Below, piece by piece: positions 45,183 through 53,142 of a stretch of 64,000 nucleotides of DNA. Below the pieces are notes generated by a model that was not told where the DNA came from, did not search any database, and worked only from the letters and a program-made list of their open reading frames with translations. The stretch comes from Massilia sp. BSC265 (GTDB lineage: Bacteria; Pseudomonadota; Gammaproteobacteria; Burkholderiales; Burkholderiaceae_D), in the NCBI RefSeq assembly GCF_000740675.1, contig NZ_JPXI01000029.1, positions 1 through 64,000 of the forward strand, in the 5' to 3' direction. How positions within the stretch are numbered: position 1 is the stretch's first letter; the number at the start of each line of letters is the position of its first letter. The translations under genes and the position numbers were made by a program.

Positions 45183-46556
45183 TCAGGCGGCAGGATGCGG
45201 AGAACCGGCCGGAGGCGCATCGTCCTCCTGCACCGCGCCGGCAGACTCCCTGCCGTCGTCATGGTGGAAGGGCGCGAACCAGGTCGCCAGGAAGGACGGG
45301 ATCGTCGCCACCATCACGAAGCTAAAGTAGCCGACGTAGCCCATCATTTCCTGCAGGTGGCCGCTGACCACGCCGGTCAGCATGTTGCACAGTCCCATCA
45401 GCCCGGTGCCGAAGGCGTAGTGGGTGGTCGTGTACTTGCCCGGAGCCAGCTGCTGCATCAGGTAGATCATGAAGCCCACCGCGCCGAAGCCGAAGAAGAA
45501 CTTCTCGACGACGACGCCGGCCGTGATGGCCATCAGGCTGCTCGGCAGGTAGATGCTCATCAGCAGAAAAGTAGCGTTCGGGATGTTCACCGCGCAGCAC
45601 AGCACGAACAGGGTCGACTTCAGGCCGCGCCGCGCCACGTACCAGCCGCCCAGCAGGGAGCCGAGCAGCACGGCGGCCAGGCCGTAGGTGCCGTAGATCA
45701 GACCGAGCATCTCGTTCGACAGTCCGAGCCCGCCTTTCGCGCTCGGGTCGACCATGAAGAAGGGGCCGATCTTCTCGAGGAAGCCGATGCTGAGGCGGAA
45801 CAGGAAGGCAAAGGCGATCATCTTCCACACGTCGCGCTTCTGGAACAGCGTCACGAAGGCGTCGACCAGGATGCGGCCGGCGTCGCGCACGCTCGAGGGC
45901 GTATCGGCGGCGCGCGCGCCTTCCGGCATCACGCGGGCGTGCCACAGCGCCATCAGGAGGGTGATGCCGGCGACCAGGAAGAAGATGACGCGCCAGGACT
46001 CGACCCAGCCAGGGCCGAACACCTTGGGATCGTGGCCGAACACGTTGGTGTGCAGGTAGCCGCTCAGGAACACCATGCCGCCGGCGGCCACGATGGGACC
46101 GATGTTCCAGGACAGGCTCTGGATGCCGCAGTAGAGCGACTGGGCGCGCGAATCGAGCGAGGTGACGTAGACGCCGTCGCTGGCGATGTCCTGGGTGGCC
46201 CCGATGAAGGACAGCGCGAAGAACACCGCCATCAGGATGCCCATGTAGCCGGGCAGCCCCAGCGCCAGGCCGACGCCGGCGAAGCCGAGGCCGATGGCCA
46301 CCTGGGCGCACAGCACGAAGAACTTCTTGGTGCGGTACATCTCGACCAGGGGCGCGAACAGCGGCTTGATGGTATAGGCCAGGATCAGCAGGCTCGAATA
46401 CTGGGCCGCGCGGCCGTTGTCCATGCCGAGGTTCTTGAACATGATCGCGGTGACGCTGGTGAGCATCACGTAGCCGAGCGCCATCGTGAAGTAGCCGGTT
46501 GGCACCCAGAGCAGCGGGTGGCGCGTGCGCTCATTGCGACGATAATGCGTGGCCAT
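45183..46556 (-). CDS. MFS transporter, AmpG-like; probable beta-glucoside/oligosaccharide permease
   Basis: A 457-residue inner-membrane protein with about 12 helices. PTGYFTMALGYVMLTSVTAIM, YTIKPLFAPLVEMYRTKKFF and FIGATQDIASDGVYV resemble the AmpG/acetyl-CoA transporter-like branch of the MFS, whose members can carry disaccharide-sized sugars. The C-terminal tail is soluble. It is the last gene of an operon with a cytoplasmic GH1 and glucokinase, and overlaps the kinase gene by 26 bases, so import of cellobiose-like beta-glucosides is suggested by context. Confidence 0.85.
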   Translation of the reverse strand: MATHYRRNERTRHPLLWVPTGYFTMALGYVMLTSVTAIMFKNLGMDNGRAAQYSSLLILAYTIKPLFAPLVEMYRTKKFFVLCAQVAIGLGFAGVGLALGLPGYMGILMAVFFALSFIGATQDIASDGVYVTSLDSRAQSLYCGIQSLSWNIGPIVAAGGMVFLSGYLHTNVFGHDPKVFGPGWVESWRVIFFLVAGITLLMALWHARVMPEGARAADTPSSVRDAGRILVDAFVTLFQKRDVWKMIAFAFLFRLSIGFLEKIGPFFMVDPSAKGGLGLSNEMLGLIYGTYGLAAVLLGSLLGGWYVARRGLKSTLFVLCCAVNIPNATFLLMSIYLPSSLMAITAGVVVEKFFFGFGAVGFMIYLMQQLAPGKYTTTHYAFGTGLMGLCNMLTGVVSGHLQEMMGYVGYFSFVMVATIPSFLATWFAPFHHDDGRESAGAVQEDDAPPAGSPHPAA

Positions 46557-47583
46557 GGCGCACCTCCATCGTCGGCTGCTGGATGGCGCACTCCGTCTGC
46601 TGCGCTTCCAGGTGCTCGGCCAGCATGGCGGCGGCGCCGCCCAGGGCCGGGTAGGGCGCGTGGATCACGAAGCAGGGGATACGCGACGCAAAGCTCGAAA
46701 AGCGCCCCTTGTTCTCGAAGCGGGCGCGGAAGGACGAGCGGGCGAACCATTCGCCGAGGCGCGGCACCACGCCGCCGCCGATGTAGATGCCACCCCGCGC
46801 GCACAGGGTCACGGCGAGGTTGGCCGCCACCGTGCCGAGCATGCCGCAGAAGGTGTCGAGGGTCTCGATGCAGAGCGGGTCGGTACCGAGCAGGGCGTGC
46901 TCCACGATGTCGGCCGGCTCGAGCGCGGCGATCTTGCTGCCGGCGCGCGCGGCTAGCGCTTCGTGGATCAGCGCCAGGCCGGGGCCGGACACCAGGCGTT
47001 CGGCCGAGACATGGTCCCAGCGCTGCCAGCAATACGCCAGGATCTCCTGCTCGCGACGGTCGGCGGGCGAAAAGGCCACGTGGCCGCCTTCGCTTTGCAG
47101 GACGGTCCAGCGTCCATTGGTGGGGAGCAGTCCCGCCACACCCAGGCCGGTACCGGCGCCGACCAGGCCGATCACGCCGTCGAGGGCCGGCGCGCTGCCG
47201 CCGACCTGCACCAGCTCGGACGCCGCCAGCTGCGGCAGCGCCATCGCCAGTGCGGCGAAATCGTTCACCGCCAGCAGCGTAACCAGCCCGAGCTCCGTAC
47301 GCGCCGCCTGCAGCGAAAACTCCCAGCGGTGGTTGGTCATCTTGACGTAGTCGCCTTCGACCGGGTTGGCGATGGCGATCACGGCATGGCGCACGGGCGC
47401 GCCGGCAGCGCCATGGCGCTCGAGGTAGGCGCGCGCCGCGTCCTGGAAGCGCGGGTAGTCGGCGCAGGCCAGGGTCTCGGTCTCCTCGATCCAGCCCGGG
47501 CCGCGCTCGAGGGCGAAGCGTGCGTTGGTGCCGCCGATGTCGGCCACCAGGCGCGCGCCGTCCCGGTATTGTTCTTCACTCAT
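46531..47583 (-). CDS. glk: Glucokinase
   Basis: A 350-residue ROK-unlike bacterial glucokinase: LVADIGGTNARFAL (phosphate loop), AIANPVEGDYVKMTNHRWEFS, LLAVNDFAALAMALP with the catalytic Asp, GLVGAGTGLGVAGL and SEGGHVAFSPADRREQEIL. It phosphorylates glucose freed by the GH1 in the same operon. The start at 47583 is set by GGAGGAG 4-5 bases ahead; the frame further upstream overlaps the GH1 gene and lacks homology. Confidence 0.94.
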   Translation of the reverse strand: MSEEQYRDGARLVADIGGTNARFALERGPGWIEETETLACADYPRFQDAARAYLERHGAAGAPVRHAVIAIANPVEGDYVKMTNHRWEFSLQAARTELGLVTLLAVNDFAALAMALPQLAASELVQVGGSAPALDGVIGLVGAGTGLGVAGLLPTNGRWTVLQSEGGHVAFSPADRREQEILAYCWQRWDHVSAERLVSGPGLALIHEALAARAGSKIAALEPADIVEHALLGTDPLCIETLDTFCGMLGTVAANLAVTLCARGGIYIGGGVVPRLGEWFARSSFRARFENKGRFSSFASRIPCFVIHAPYPALGGAAAMLAEHLEAQQTECAIQQPTMEVRHGHALSSQ

Positions 47584-47626
47584 TGTCTCCTCCGTGACTG
47601 CTTTTTTTATCTGCGCCTCGTGCCGC

Positions 47627-48961
47627 TCATGCGGCCCGGCGCCGCCCGCGCTGGGCGGCGACGAAGTCGCGGTACCAGTGGGCGCTGGCCTTGGGGATGC
47701 GCTGCTGCGTAGCGTAATCGACATAGAATATGCCGAAGCGCTTGGCATAGCCCGAGTTCCACTCGAAGTTGTCCATCAGGCTCCACATGAAGTAGCCGCG
47801 CACGTCGACGCCGGCGTCCATGGCCGCCTTCAGGGCCGCCAGGTGCTGCTCGACGAAACGGATCCGGACAGTATCGTTGACCTGGCCTGCCTCGACGCGG
47901 TCGGGCGAGGCCATGCCGTTCTCGGTAATGTAGATCGGGGGCAGAGTATATTCGCCCTTGAGCTTGAGGAGCAGCTCCGTCAGGCCCTGCGGGTAGATTT
48001 CCCAGCCCATGTCGGTGGTGCCCAGTACTGCGGGCGCCGTGCGCGGCGGCGTCTCGGCGCTGGCGTAGTGGCGGAAATAGTAGTTCACGCCCAGGAAGTC
48101 GAGCGGCCCCTGGATGATGTCCAGGTCGCCGTCCGCGACGTGCGGGGCGTTGGCGCCGTGGGCGCGCAGCGCCAGTTCCGGATAGCGGCCCTTGAAGATC
48201 GGGTCCATGAACCATTGCACCGAGCGTCCCCACTCCAGCTCGGCAAGCGCGCGGTCGGCTTCGCTATCGGTGGCCGGGTCCGAGGTCCACTGGTTCAGCA
48301 CGATGCCAAGCTTGGCGCGCGGGCTCAAGGAGCGCATCGCACGCATTGCCAGTCCGTGCGAGAGCAGCAGGTGGTGCGACACCTGGACCGCCTGCTGCGC
48401 GTCGGTGACGCCGGGGGCGAACTGCGAATTGCCGTAGCCGAGGTTGGCGGTGCACCAGGGCTCGTTGTGGGTCGCGATGCCGGCGAGGCGGTCGCCGAAG
48501 CGGCGCGTCACTTCTTCCGCATAGTCCGCAAAGCGGTAGGCCGTATCGCGCGCGAGCCAGCCGCCGCCGTCCTGCAGGCCCTGCGGCAGGTCCCAGTGGT
48601 ACAGGGTCAGGTGCGGCGCAATGCCTTTTTCCTGCAACGCGTCCAGCAGGCGGGCGTAGAAGTCGAAGCCTTTCTCATTCCATGCTCCCTTGCCGTCCGG
48701 CTGCACGCGCGACCAGGCCATCGAAAAGCGGTACGCGTCCACGCCCAGGCCGGCCATGATGCCGACGTCCTCGCGGTAGCGGTGGTAATGGTCGCAGGCG
48801 ACGTCGCCGTTACTGCCGTCCTTGATGTTGGCGGCGTTGCGCGAGAAAGTGTCCCAGATCGAGGGGCCCTTGCCGTCGGCGTCGGCGGCGCCTTCGATCT
48901 GGAAGGCGCTGGTGGCGACGCCCCAGGTAAAGTCATGCGGGAATTGCGTGGAATCGGTCAT
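47627..48961 (-). CDS. Beta-glucosidase, family GH1
   Basis: A 444-residue cytoplasmic GH1 enzyme without signal peptide. FPHDFTWGVATSAFQIEGA opens the barrel, the acid/base Glu is in THNEPWCTA and the nucleophile Glu in YITENGMA; MWSLMDNFEWNSGY is the sugar-binding end. The start at 48961 gives the family's usual N-terminus; a Met at 49006 is an alternative. It heads the operon with glk and the MFS gene, behind the palindrome at 49041. Confidence 0.94.
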   Translation of the reverse strand: MTDSTQFPHDFTWGVATSAFQIEGAADADGKGPSIWDTFSRNAANIKDGSNGDVACDHYHRYREDVGIMAGLGVDAYRFSMAWSRVQPDGKGAWNEKGFDFYARLLDALQEKGIAPHLTLYHWDLPQGLQDGGGWLARDTAYRFADYAEEVTRRFGDRLAGIATHNEPWCTANLGYGNSQFAPGVTDAQQAVQVSHHLLLSHGLAMRAMRSLSPRAKLGIVLNQWTSDPATDSEADRALAELEWGRSVQWFMDPIFKGRYPELALRAHGANAPHVADGDLDIIQGPLDFLGVNYYFRHYASAETPPRTAPAVLGTTDMGWEIYPQGLTELLLKLKGEYTLPPIYITENGMASPDRVEAGQVNDTVRIRFVEQHLAALKAAMDAGVDVRGYFMWSLMDNFEWNSGYAKRFGIFYVDYATQQRIPKASAHWYRDFVAAQRGRRRAA

Positions 48962-49040
48962 GGCGGATGGATGTAATGTGGGCGGAGAGGTCCTGTCGGC
49001 ATGCATGCGCGGTCCGCCGGTAAGGGTTAACCAGGGTTTA

Positions 49041-49054
49041 TGAAATCGATTTCA
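49041..49054. promoter_or_regulatory. LacI-type operator between GH1 operon and lacI gene
   Basis: TGAAATCGATTTCA is a perfect 14-bp palindrome with central CG, 80 bases ahead of GH1 and 169 bases before the divergent LacI regulator. The same core GAAATCGATTTC recurs at 51517-51528. LacI regulators of this type often bind such sites. Confidence 0.72.
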
Positions 49055-49222
49055 TATTATGCGCGCGCCAGACCGTGTGTCAACGACATTTTGGCGCTCC
49101 GGGCATGGCGGCGGGCGGGTGTGGCCGGCCGGCGAGCGGCACCCGGCGCGGGTGCTGATGCTATACTGGCAATTTTCCACCCTGGCCGCGGCCGAGAGCT
49201 GCCGTTCCGGCACAATGCATGC

Positions 49223-50242
49223 ATGAGAAAAGCATCCGACAGGCCGACGGCCACTGTCCATGAAGTCGCCCGCGTGGCCGGGGTGTCGGCGGCCACCGTA
49301 TCGCGCCTGCTGAACGGCACCGCCAAGGTCTCCGACGACAAGCGCCAGGCGATCGAGCAGGCGATCGAAAGGCTGAACTACAAGCCGAACGTGCTGGCCC
49401 AGAACCTGAAGACCGGCAGCTCGCGCACCATCGGGATCTTGACCCAGTCGCTGGCGTCCGGCTACTTTGCCGATGCCATGGCCGGTGTCGACGATGCCCT
49501 GCAGGGCACCGGTTATGCGCCGCTGATCGTTTCCGGCCACTGGCATGCGGACGAGGAGGCGGAACGGATCGAACTCCTGATCGCGCGCCGCGTGGACGGC
49601 CTGGTGATCCTGAGCGGCAAGCTGCAGGACGAGCAGATCCTGGCCCTGTCCGAGCAGGTGCCGATCGTCGCCTTCGGGCGCGACCTGCAAGGTCCGCGCA
49701 CCTTCGGCTTCTGCCTTGACAACTACCGGGGCGCCTGCGACGCAGTCGAGCACCTCGTCCAGCATGGCCACCGCGACATCGCCTTCATCGCGGGTCCCTC
49801 CGACCACCGCGATGCGCTGGCGCGCCTGGCCGGCTACCGCGACACGCTGGCCAAACACGGGATCAAGCCGCAACGCAAGCTGGTGCTGCCGGGCGACTTC
49901 TCCGAGTCGGGCGGGCTGCAGGCGGTCGAACGCCTGCTGGCATCCGGCAAGCGCTTCAGCGCCATCTTCGCGGCCAACGACCTGACCGCCTATGGCGCCC
50001 GCCTGGCCCTGTTCCGGCGCGGCATCGGGGTGCCGGACGAGGTCTCCGTGGTCGGCTTCGACGACCTGCACAGCTCCATGTACACGACCCCGCCGCTGAC
50101 CACCGTGCGCCAACCGCTGTTCGACGTCGGCCAGCGCCTGGGACGGGCGATCCTGCGCATGATCCGGCAGCAGCCGCTCGAGCTCGAAGTGCCGGAACCG
50201 ACCCTGGTGGTGCGGGAGTCGGTGCGCGCCCTCCAGAAGTAG
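49223..50242 (+). CDS. LacI-family transcriptional repressor (beta-glucoside/xylan operator type 1)
   Basis: A 339-residue LacI regulator. The helix-turn-helix fills residues about 10-35 (TVHEVARVAGVSAATVSRLLNG), the hinge helix YKPNVLAQNLKTG follows, and the periplasmic-binding-protein-like domain begins RTIGILTQSL and ends VRQPLFDVGQ with the usual dimer motif. It is divergent from the GH1-glk-MFS operon and shares its control region, so it is the natural ligand of the TGAAATCGATTTCA operator. The frame is open upstream to 49040, but the operator lies there; the Met at 49223 gives the standard N-terminus. Confidence 0.9.
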   Translation: MRKASDRPTATVHEVARVAGVSAATVSRLLNGTAKVSDDKRQAIEQAIERLNYKPNVLAQNLKTGSSRTIGILTQSLASGYFADAMAGVDDALQGTGYAPLIVSGHWHADEEAERIELLIARRVDGLVILSGKLQDEQILALSEQVPIVAFGRDLQGPRTFGFCLDNYRGACDAVEHLVQHGHRDIAFIAGPSDHRDALARLAGYRDTLAKHGIKPQRKLVLPGDFSESGGLQAVERLLASGKRFSAIFAANDLTAYGARLALFRRGIGVPDEVSVVGFDDLHSSMYTTPPLTTVRQPLFDVGQRLGRAILRMIRQQPLELEVPEPTLVVRESVRALQK

Positions 50243-50270
50243 GCACCTTCCGCTACCGCATCGTGGCCGG

Positions 50271-51425
50271 TCAGGCCTGGCGCGCCGGCATCGCCCGCAT
50301 GGCGTCCGCGATTGCCTGGCGCAGGGGCTTGGCGCGCAGCTGGGCGTCATAGGGGAGGGGGCGCTGCGGCAGCTTGTCCTTGCGCGGCGCCTCGTCCCAG
50401 GTCTGCAGCCAGCTGACATGGTCGGCCATGCCCCACAGCAGGAAATCTTTCAGGCGCGGATAAGACAGGGTGACGTCGAGGAACTCGCGCGCGGCGGCGG
50501 CCACGCCGGCGTCGCGCTTGGCGATGTCGGCCGGCAGCGCGCGGTCGTTCACGTCGAACTCGGTGACCAGGAGGTCGTAGCCCATGGCGGTGGCTTCGTC
50601 CAGGAAGCGGCGCCATTCCCGCATGTCTTCGCTGCCGCGTTTCTTGCTCTCGTCCCAGGAACCGATGTGGGCCTGCAGGCCGAGCGCATGGACCGGGGTG
50701 CCGCGCTTCTTCAGTTCGGCCAGCATCTTCAGCACGCCGGCACGGTGCTTGGCGCTGCCGCTGTCTTCGCGCATGTAGTCGTTGTAGACCAGCTGGGCGT
50801 GCGGCGCGTATTCGTGGGCCAGTCGGAAGGCCAGGTCGACCTGCTCGATCGCGCCGTTCGAGCCGGCGCCTTGGCCCGAGAAGGCGCGGGTGAGGGCGTT
50901 CTGGCGCATCTTGCCGTCGGCGTGGTCGACCGCTTCGTTGACCACGTCCCAGCTGCCGATGCGCTTGCCGTAGTGGTCGCACACGGTCTTGACGTGCTTG
51001 CGCATCAGGGCTTCGGCGCGCTTGCTGTCCTTGCCGAAGTCTTCTTGCGCGACCCAGGTCGGCAGCCATCGCTCGGCCTGCCAGAACAGGTTGTGTCCGC
51101 GCATCGCCATGCCGCTCTTGCCGGCCCAGGCCAGCATCGCGTCGGCCGCTTCGAAACGGTAGGCGTCGCGGCTTGGCGCGAGGGCCTGCCACTTCATCTC
51201 GTTCTCGGCGACGATGATGTTGCACTCGCGCTCGACGAGGGCGCGGTAGGCCGGGTCGCCGAACTGGTTGCGGCCGGCGCCGACCGCGGTGCCGAAGCGC
51301 AAGCCCTTGCGTCCGGCAATGTCCTTGAGCGCCTCGCCGTTGGGGGCGGCCGCGAGCGCGGGCAAGCCCGGGGGCAGGAGGGCGGCGCCCGCGAGGGCCT
51401 GCAGCATGGTGCGTCGTGTCGTCAT
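50271..51425 (-). CDS. Endo-beta-1,4-xylanase, family GH10, exported
   Basis: A 384-residue GH10 xylanase. The N-terminus TTRRTMLQALAGAALLPPG has a twin-arginine-type signal, so it may be exported folded. ENEMKWQAL is the GH10 substrate-binding segment, the acid/base Glu is in DVVNEAVDH and the nucleophile Glu in LVTEFDVND. It makes the xylo-oligosaccharides used by the xylosidase operons. It is convergent with the LacI gene (28-base gap) and its promoter region carries both LacI-type operators found in this window. Confidence 0.94.
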   Translation of the reverse strand: MTTRRTMLQALAGAALLPPGLPALAAAPNGEALKDIAGRKGLRFGTAVGAGRNQFGDPAYRALVERECNIIVAENEMKWQALAPSRDAYRFEAADAMLAWAGKSGMAMRGHNLFWQAERWLPTWVAQEDFGKDSKRAEALMRKHVKTVCDHYGKRIGSWDVVNEAVDHADGKMRQNALTRAFSGQGAGSNGAIEQVDLAFRLAHEYAPHAQLVYNDYMREDSGSAKHRAGVLKMLAELKKRGTPVHALGLQAHIGSWDESKKRGSEDMREWRRFLDEATAMGYDLLVTEFDVNDRALPADIAKRDAGVAAAAREFLDVTLSYPRLKDFLLWGMADHVSWLQTWDEAPRKDKLPQRPLPYDAQLRAKPLRQAIADAMRAMPARQA

Positions 51426-51492
51426 GTCGTTTCTGTCTCCGGTTGTCGTTGTCCTGTGCCCGCTGCTTCGGCGAGCTCGTCTGGTGCGGGAA

Positions 51493-51506
51493 TGTTAGCG
51501 CAAACT
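51493..51506. promoter_or_regulatory. LacI-type operator (xylose set), GH10 promoter
   Basis: TGTTAGCGCAAACT matches TGTTAGCGCTAACA at 12 of 14 positions; in reverse it reads AGTTTGCGCTAACA, close to the site at 36591. It lies 68 bases ahead of the GH10 start. Confidence 0.6.
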
Positions 51507-51515
51507 TTTCGATAT

Positions 51516-51529
51516 TGAAATCGATTTCG
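51516..51529. promoter_or_regulatory. LacI-type operator (GAAATCGATTTC set), GH10 promoter
   Basis: TGAAATCGATTTCG repeats the GH1 operator at 49041 with one end base changed; the 12-bp core is a perfect palindrome. It is 9 bases from the xylose-type operator. Confidence 0.7.
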
Positions 51530-51591
51530 GAGCAGTCTCAGCTTTTCCGATGCCCGAGGAAGGGGGCACTTTGCCGTTTGCGAATGTGCTA

Positions 51592-51605
51592 AGATAGCGC
51601 AAACA
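51592..51605. promoter_or_regulatory. LacI-type operator in front of second lacI gene
   Basis: AGATAGCGCAAACA (reverse TGTTTGCGCTATCT) fits the TGKTTGCGCTAACA group. A wider repeat GTTTGCG (51576) ... CGCAAAC (51598) surrounds it. Position 35 bases before the start suggests autoregulation. Confidence 0.5.
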
Positions 51606-51639
51606 ACAGGGTCAAATTCCAACAGGGGTCCGCGAGAAC

Positions 51640-52788
51640 ATGAGTAAAGCCAACGTGAAAGCCGTCCAGGAAGACGTGGAGCGCCGCGGTCAGCCGACCA
51701 TGGCCGACGTCGCGAAGCTGGCCGGCGTCTCGCCGATGACGGTGTCGCGCGTCATGAACGGCAAGGGCCTGGTGCGCGAGAGTACCCGGCGCAAGGTCGC
51801 CGAGGCGGTCGCGGCCCTGAACTACACCCCGAACCAGGAGGCGCGCAACCTTGCCGGCTCCAAGCCGATCCGGGTGGGATTCCTGTACAGTAATCCGAGT
51901 GCCGCCTACCTCAGCGAATTCCTGGTGGGCCTGCTCAGCCAGTCGGGCCTCAACAACGTCCAGCTGTTCGTCGAGAAGTGCGAGGCGGGCCAGCACGAAG
52001 AGGAGCAGACCCGGCGCCTGATCGGCAACGGGCTGGACGGCATCATCCTCCCGCCGCCGTTGTGCGACAGCGAGGCCGTGATCGCCTGCGTGGCCGAGGC
52101 CGACATCCCGGCCGTGGTGGTCGCCTGCGGCGCGCCCGACGAGCGCGTGGGCGCCGTCAGCATCGACGACTTCGATGCCGCCTACCAGATGACGCGCCAC
52201 CTGATCGCCCTCGGTCACCAGCGCATCGGCTTCATCGTCGGCCACCCGAACCAGTCCGCCAGCGGACGCCGCCTGGCGGGTTACCGCGCGGCGATCGAAG
52301 AAAAGGGCGCCGACAAGTCGGAGGACCTGGTCGTGCAGGGCATGTTCACCTACCGCTCCGGCCTGGATGCGGCGGAACACCTGCTGGCCCTCGAGGAACG
52401 CCCGACCGCGATCTTCGCCAGCAACGACGACATGGTCGCGGCTGCCGTCGCCGTCGCGCACCGCCTTGGCCTCGACGTGCCGGGCGACCTGACCGTCACC
52501 GGCTTCGACGACTCGGCCCTGGCCACGACCATCTGGCCCGAGCTGACCACCGTGCGCCAGCCGATTGCCGAGATGGCGCGCCAGGCGGTGCAGTCGCTGG
52601 TGCGGCGCGTGCGCGGGCTGCGCGAAGGCGAGGAAGCGCCGCCGGAACGCGTGCCGATGGAATTCGAACTGGTGCGCCGCCAGTCGGATGCCGCCCCGCG
52701 CATCCGGCCGCCGGCGCGGCTGCCGGTGCTCAAGTCCGGCACCAAGTCCACGCCCGCCGGCGCACGCCGCACCCAAGCGGCGAGCTGA
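51640..52788 (+). CDS. LacI-family transcriptional repressor, probable xylan/xylose regulator
   Basis: A 382-residue LacI regulator: helix-turn-helix TMADVAKLAGVSPMTVSRVMNGKG at residues about 20-44, hinge YTPNQEARNLAGSKP, then the effector domain with TGFDDSALATTIWPELTTVRQP near the end. It has an extended, basic and Ala/Pro-rich C-terminal tail of about 35 residues beyond the normal end. It is divergent from the GH10 gene and precedes the GH3-xylXBCD-xylFGH operon, so it is the best candidate for binding the TGKTTGCGCTAACA sites. Confidence 0.9.
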   Translation: MSKANVKAVQEDVERRGQPTMADVAKLAGVSPMTVSRVMNGKGLVRESTRRKVAEAVAALNYTPNQEARNLAGSKPIRVGFLYSNPSAAYLSEFLVGLLSQSGLNNVQLFVEKCEAGQHEEEQTRRLIGNGLDGIILPPPLCDSEAVIACVAEADIPAVVVACGAPDERVGAVSIDDFDAAYQMTRHLIALGHQRIGFIVGHPNQSASGRRLAGYRAAIEEKGADKSEDLVVQGMFTYRSGLDAAEHLLALEERPTAIFASNDDMVAAAVAVAHRLGLDVPGDLTVTGFDDSALATTIWPELTTVRQPIAEMARQAVQSLVRRVRGLREGEEAPPERVPMEFELVRRQSDAAPRIRPPARLPVLKSGTKSTPAGARRTQAAS

Positions 52789-52978
52789 GCCGCGCGCACG
52801 GCGCACCCAGCCATGCATGTGCGCCGGCAGTGCGGCCGGCGCCGTCTTTTCCTCGAGATTTCCCTCCACAGCCTGCTTCGCAGGGCGCCGCTGCGGCGTC
52901 TCCGTCCCTCCTATCCCCGTCCGTGCGCCAGCCGCGCACGGTTTCGTCGCCCACACTAAACATTCGGCAAGTATTTGA

Positions 52979-53008
52979 TTGACAGCGGATTATTCCGGCG
53001 TTTAGACT
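52979..53008 (+). promoter_or_regulatory. Promoter of the GH3-xyl operon
   Basis: -35 TTGACA (52979-52984, consensus), an 18-bp spacer and -10 TAGACT (53003-53008). It lies in the 354-base gap after lacI. A stretch before it (GTATTTGATTG) resembles the element abutting the -35 of the LysR-controlled promoters, but no GATAY palindrome is present upstream. Confidence 0.65.
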
Positions 53009-53012
53009 GGAA

Positions 53013-53026
53013 TGGTTGCGGTAACA
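53013..53026 (+). promoter_or_regulatory. LacI-type operator, GH3-xyl operon
   Basis: TGGTTGCGGTAACA differs by one base from the 36591 site. It covers the expected transcription start just behind the -10, a typical repressor position. Confidence 0.62.
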
Positions 53027-53142
53027 TTTCTGTTATGCGAATGTTTGTCCGGGGATGGCGCTACCGCACGACACGCAGCCACCCGCCGTCACGAGCGGGA
53101 CAGAACAATACACAGCGCTACAAGCAGCGGAGACAACAGTCG

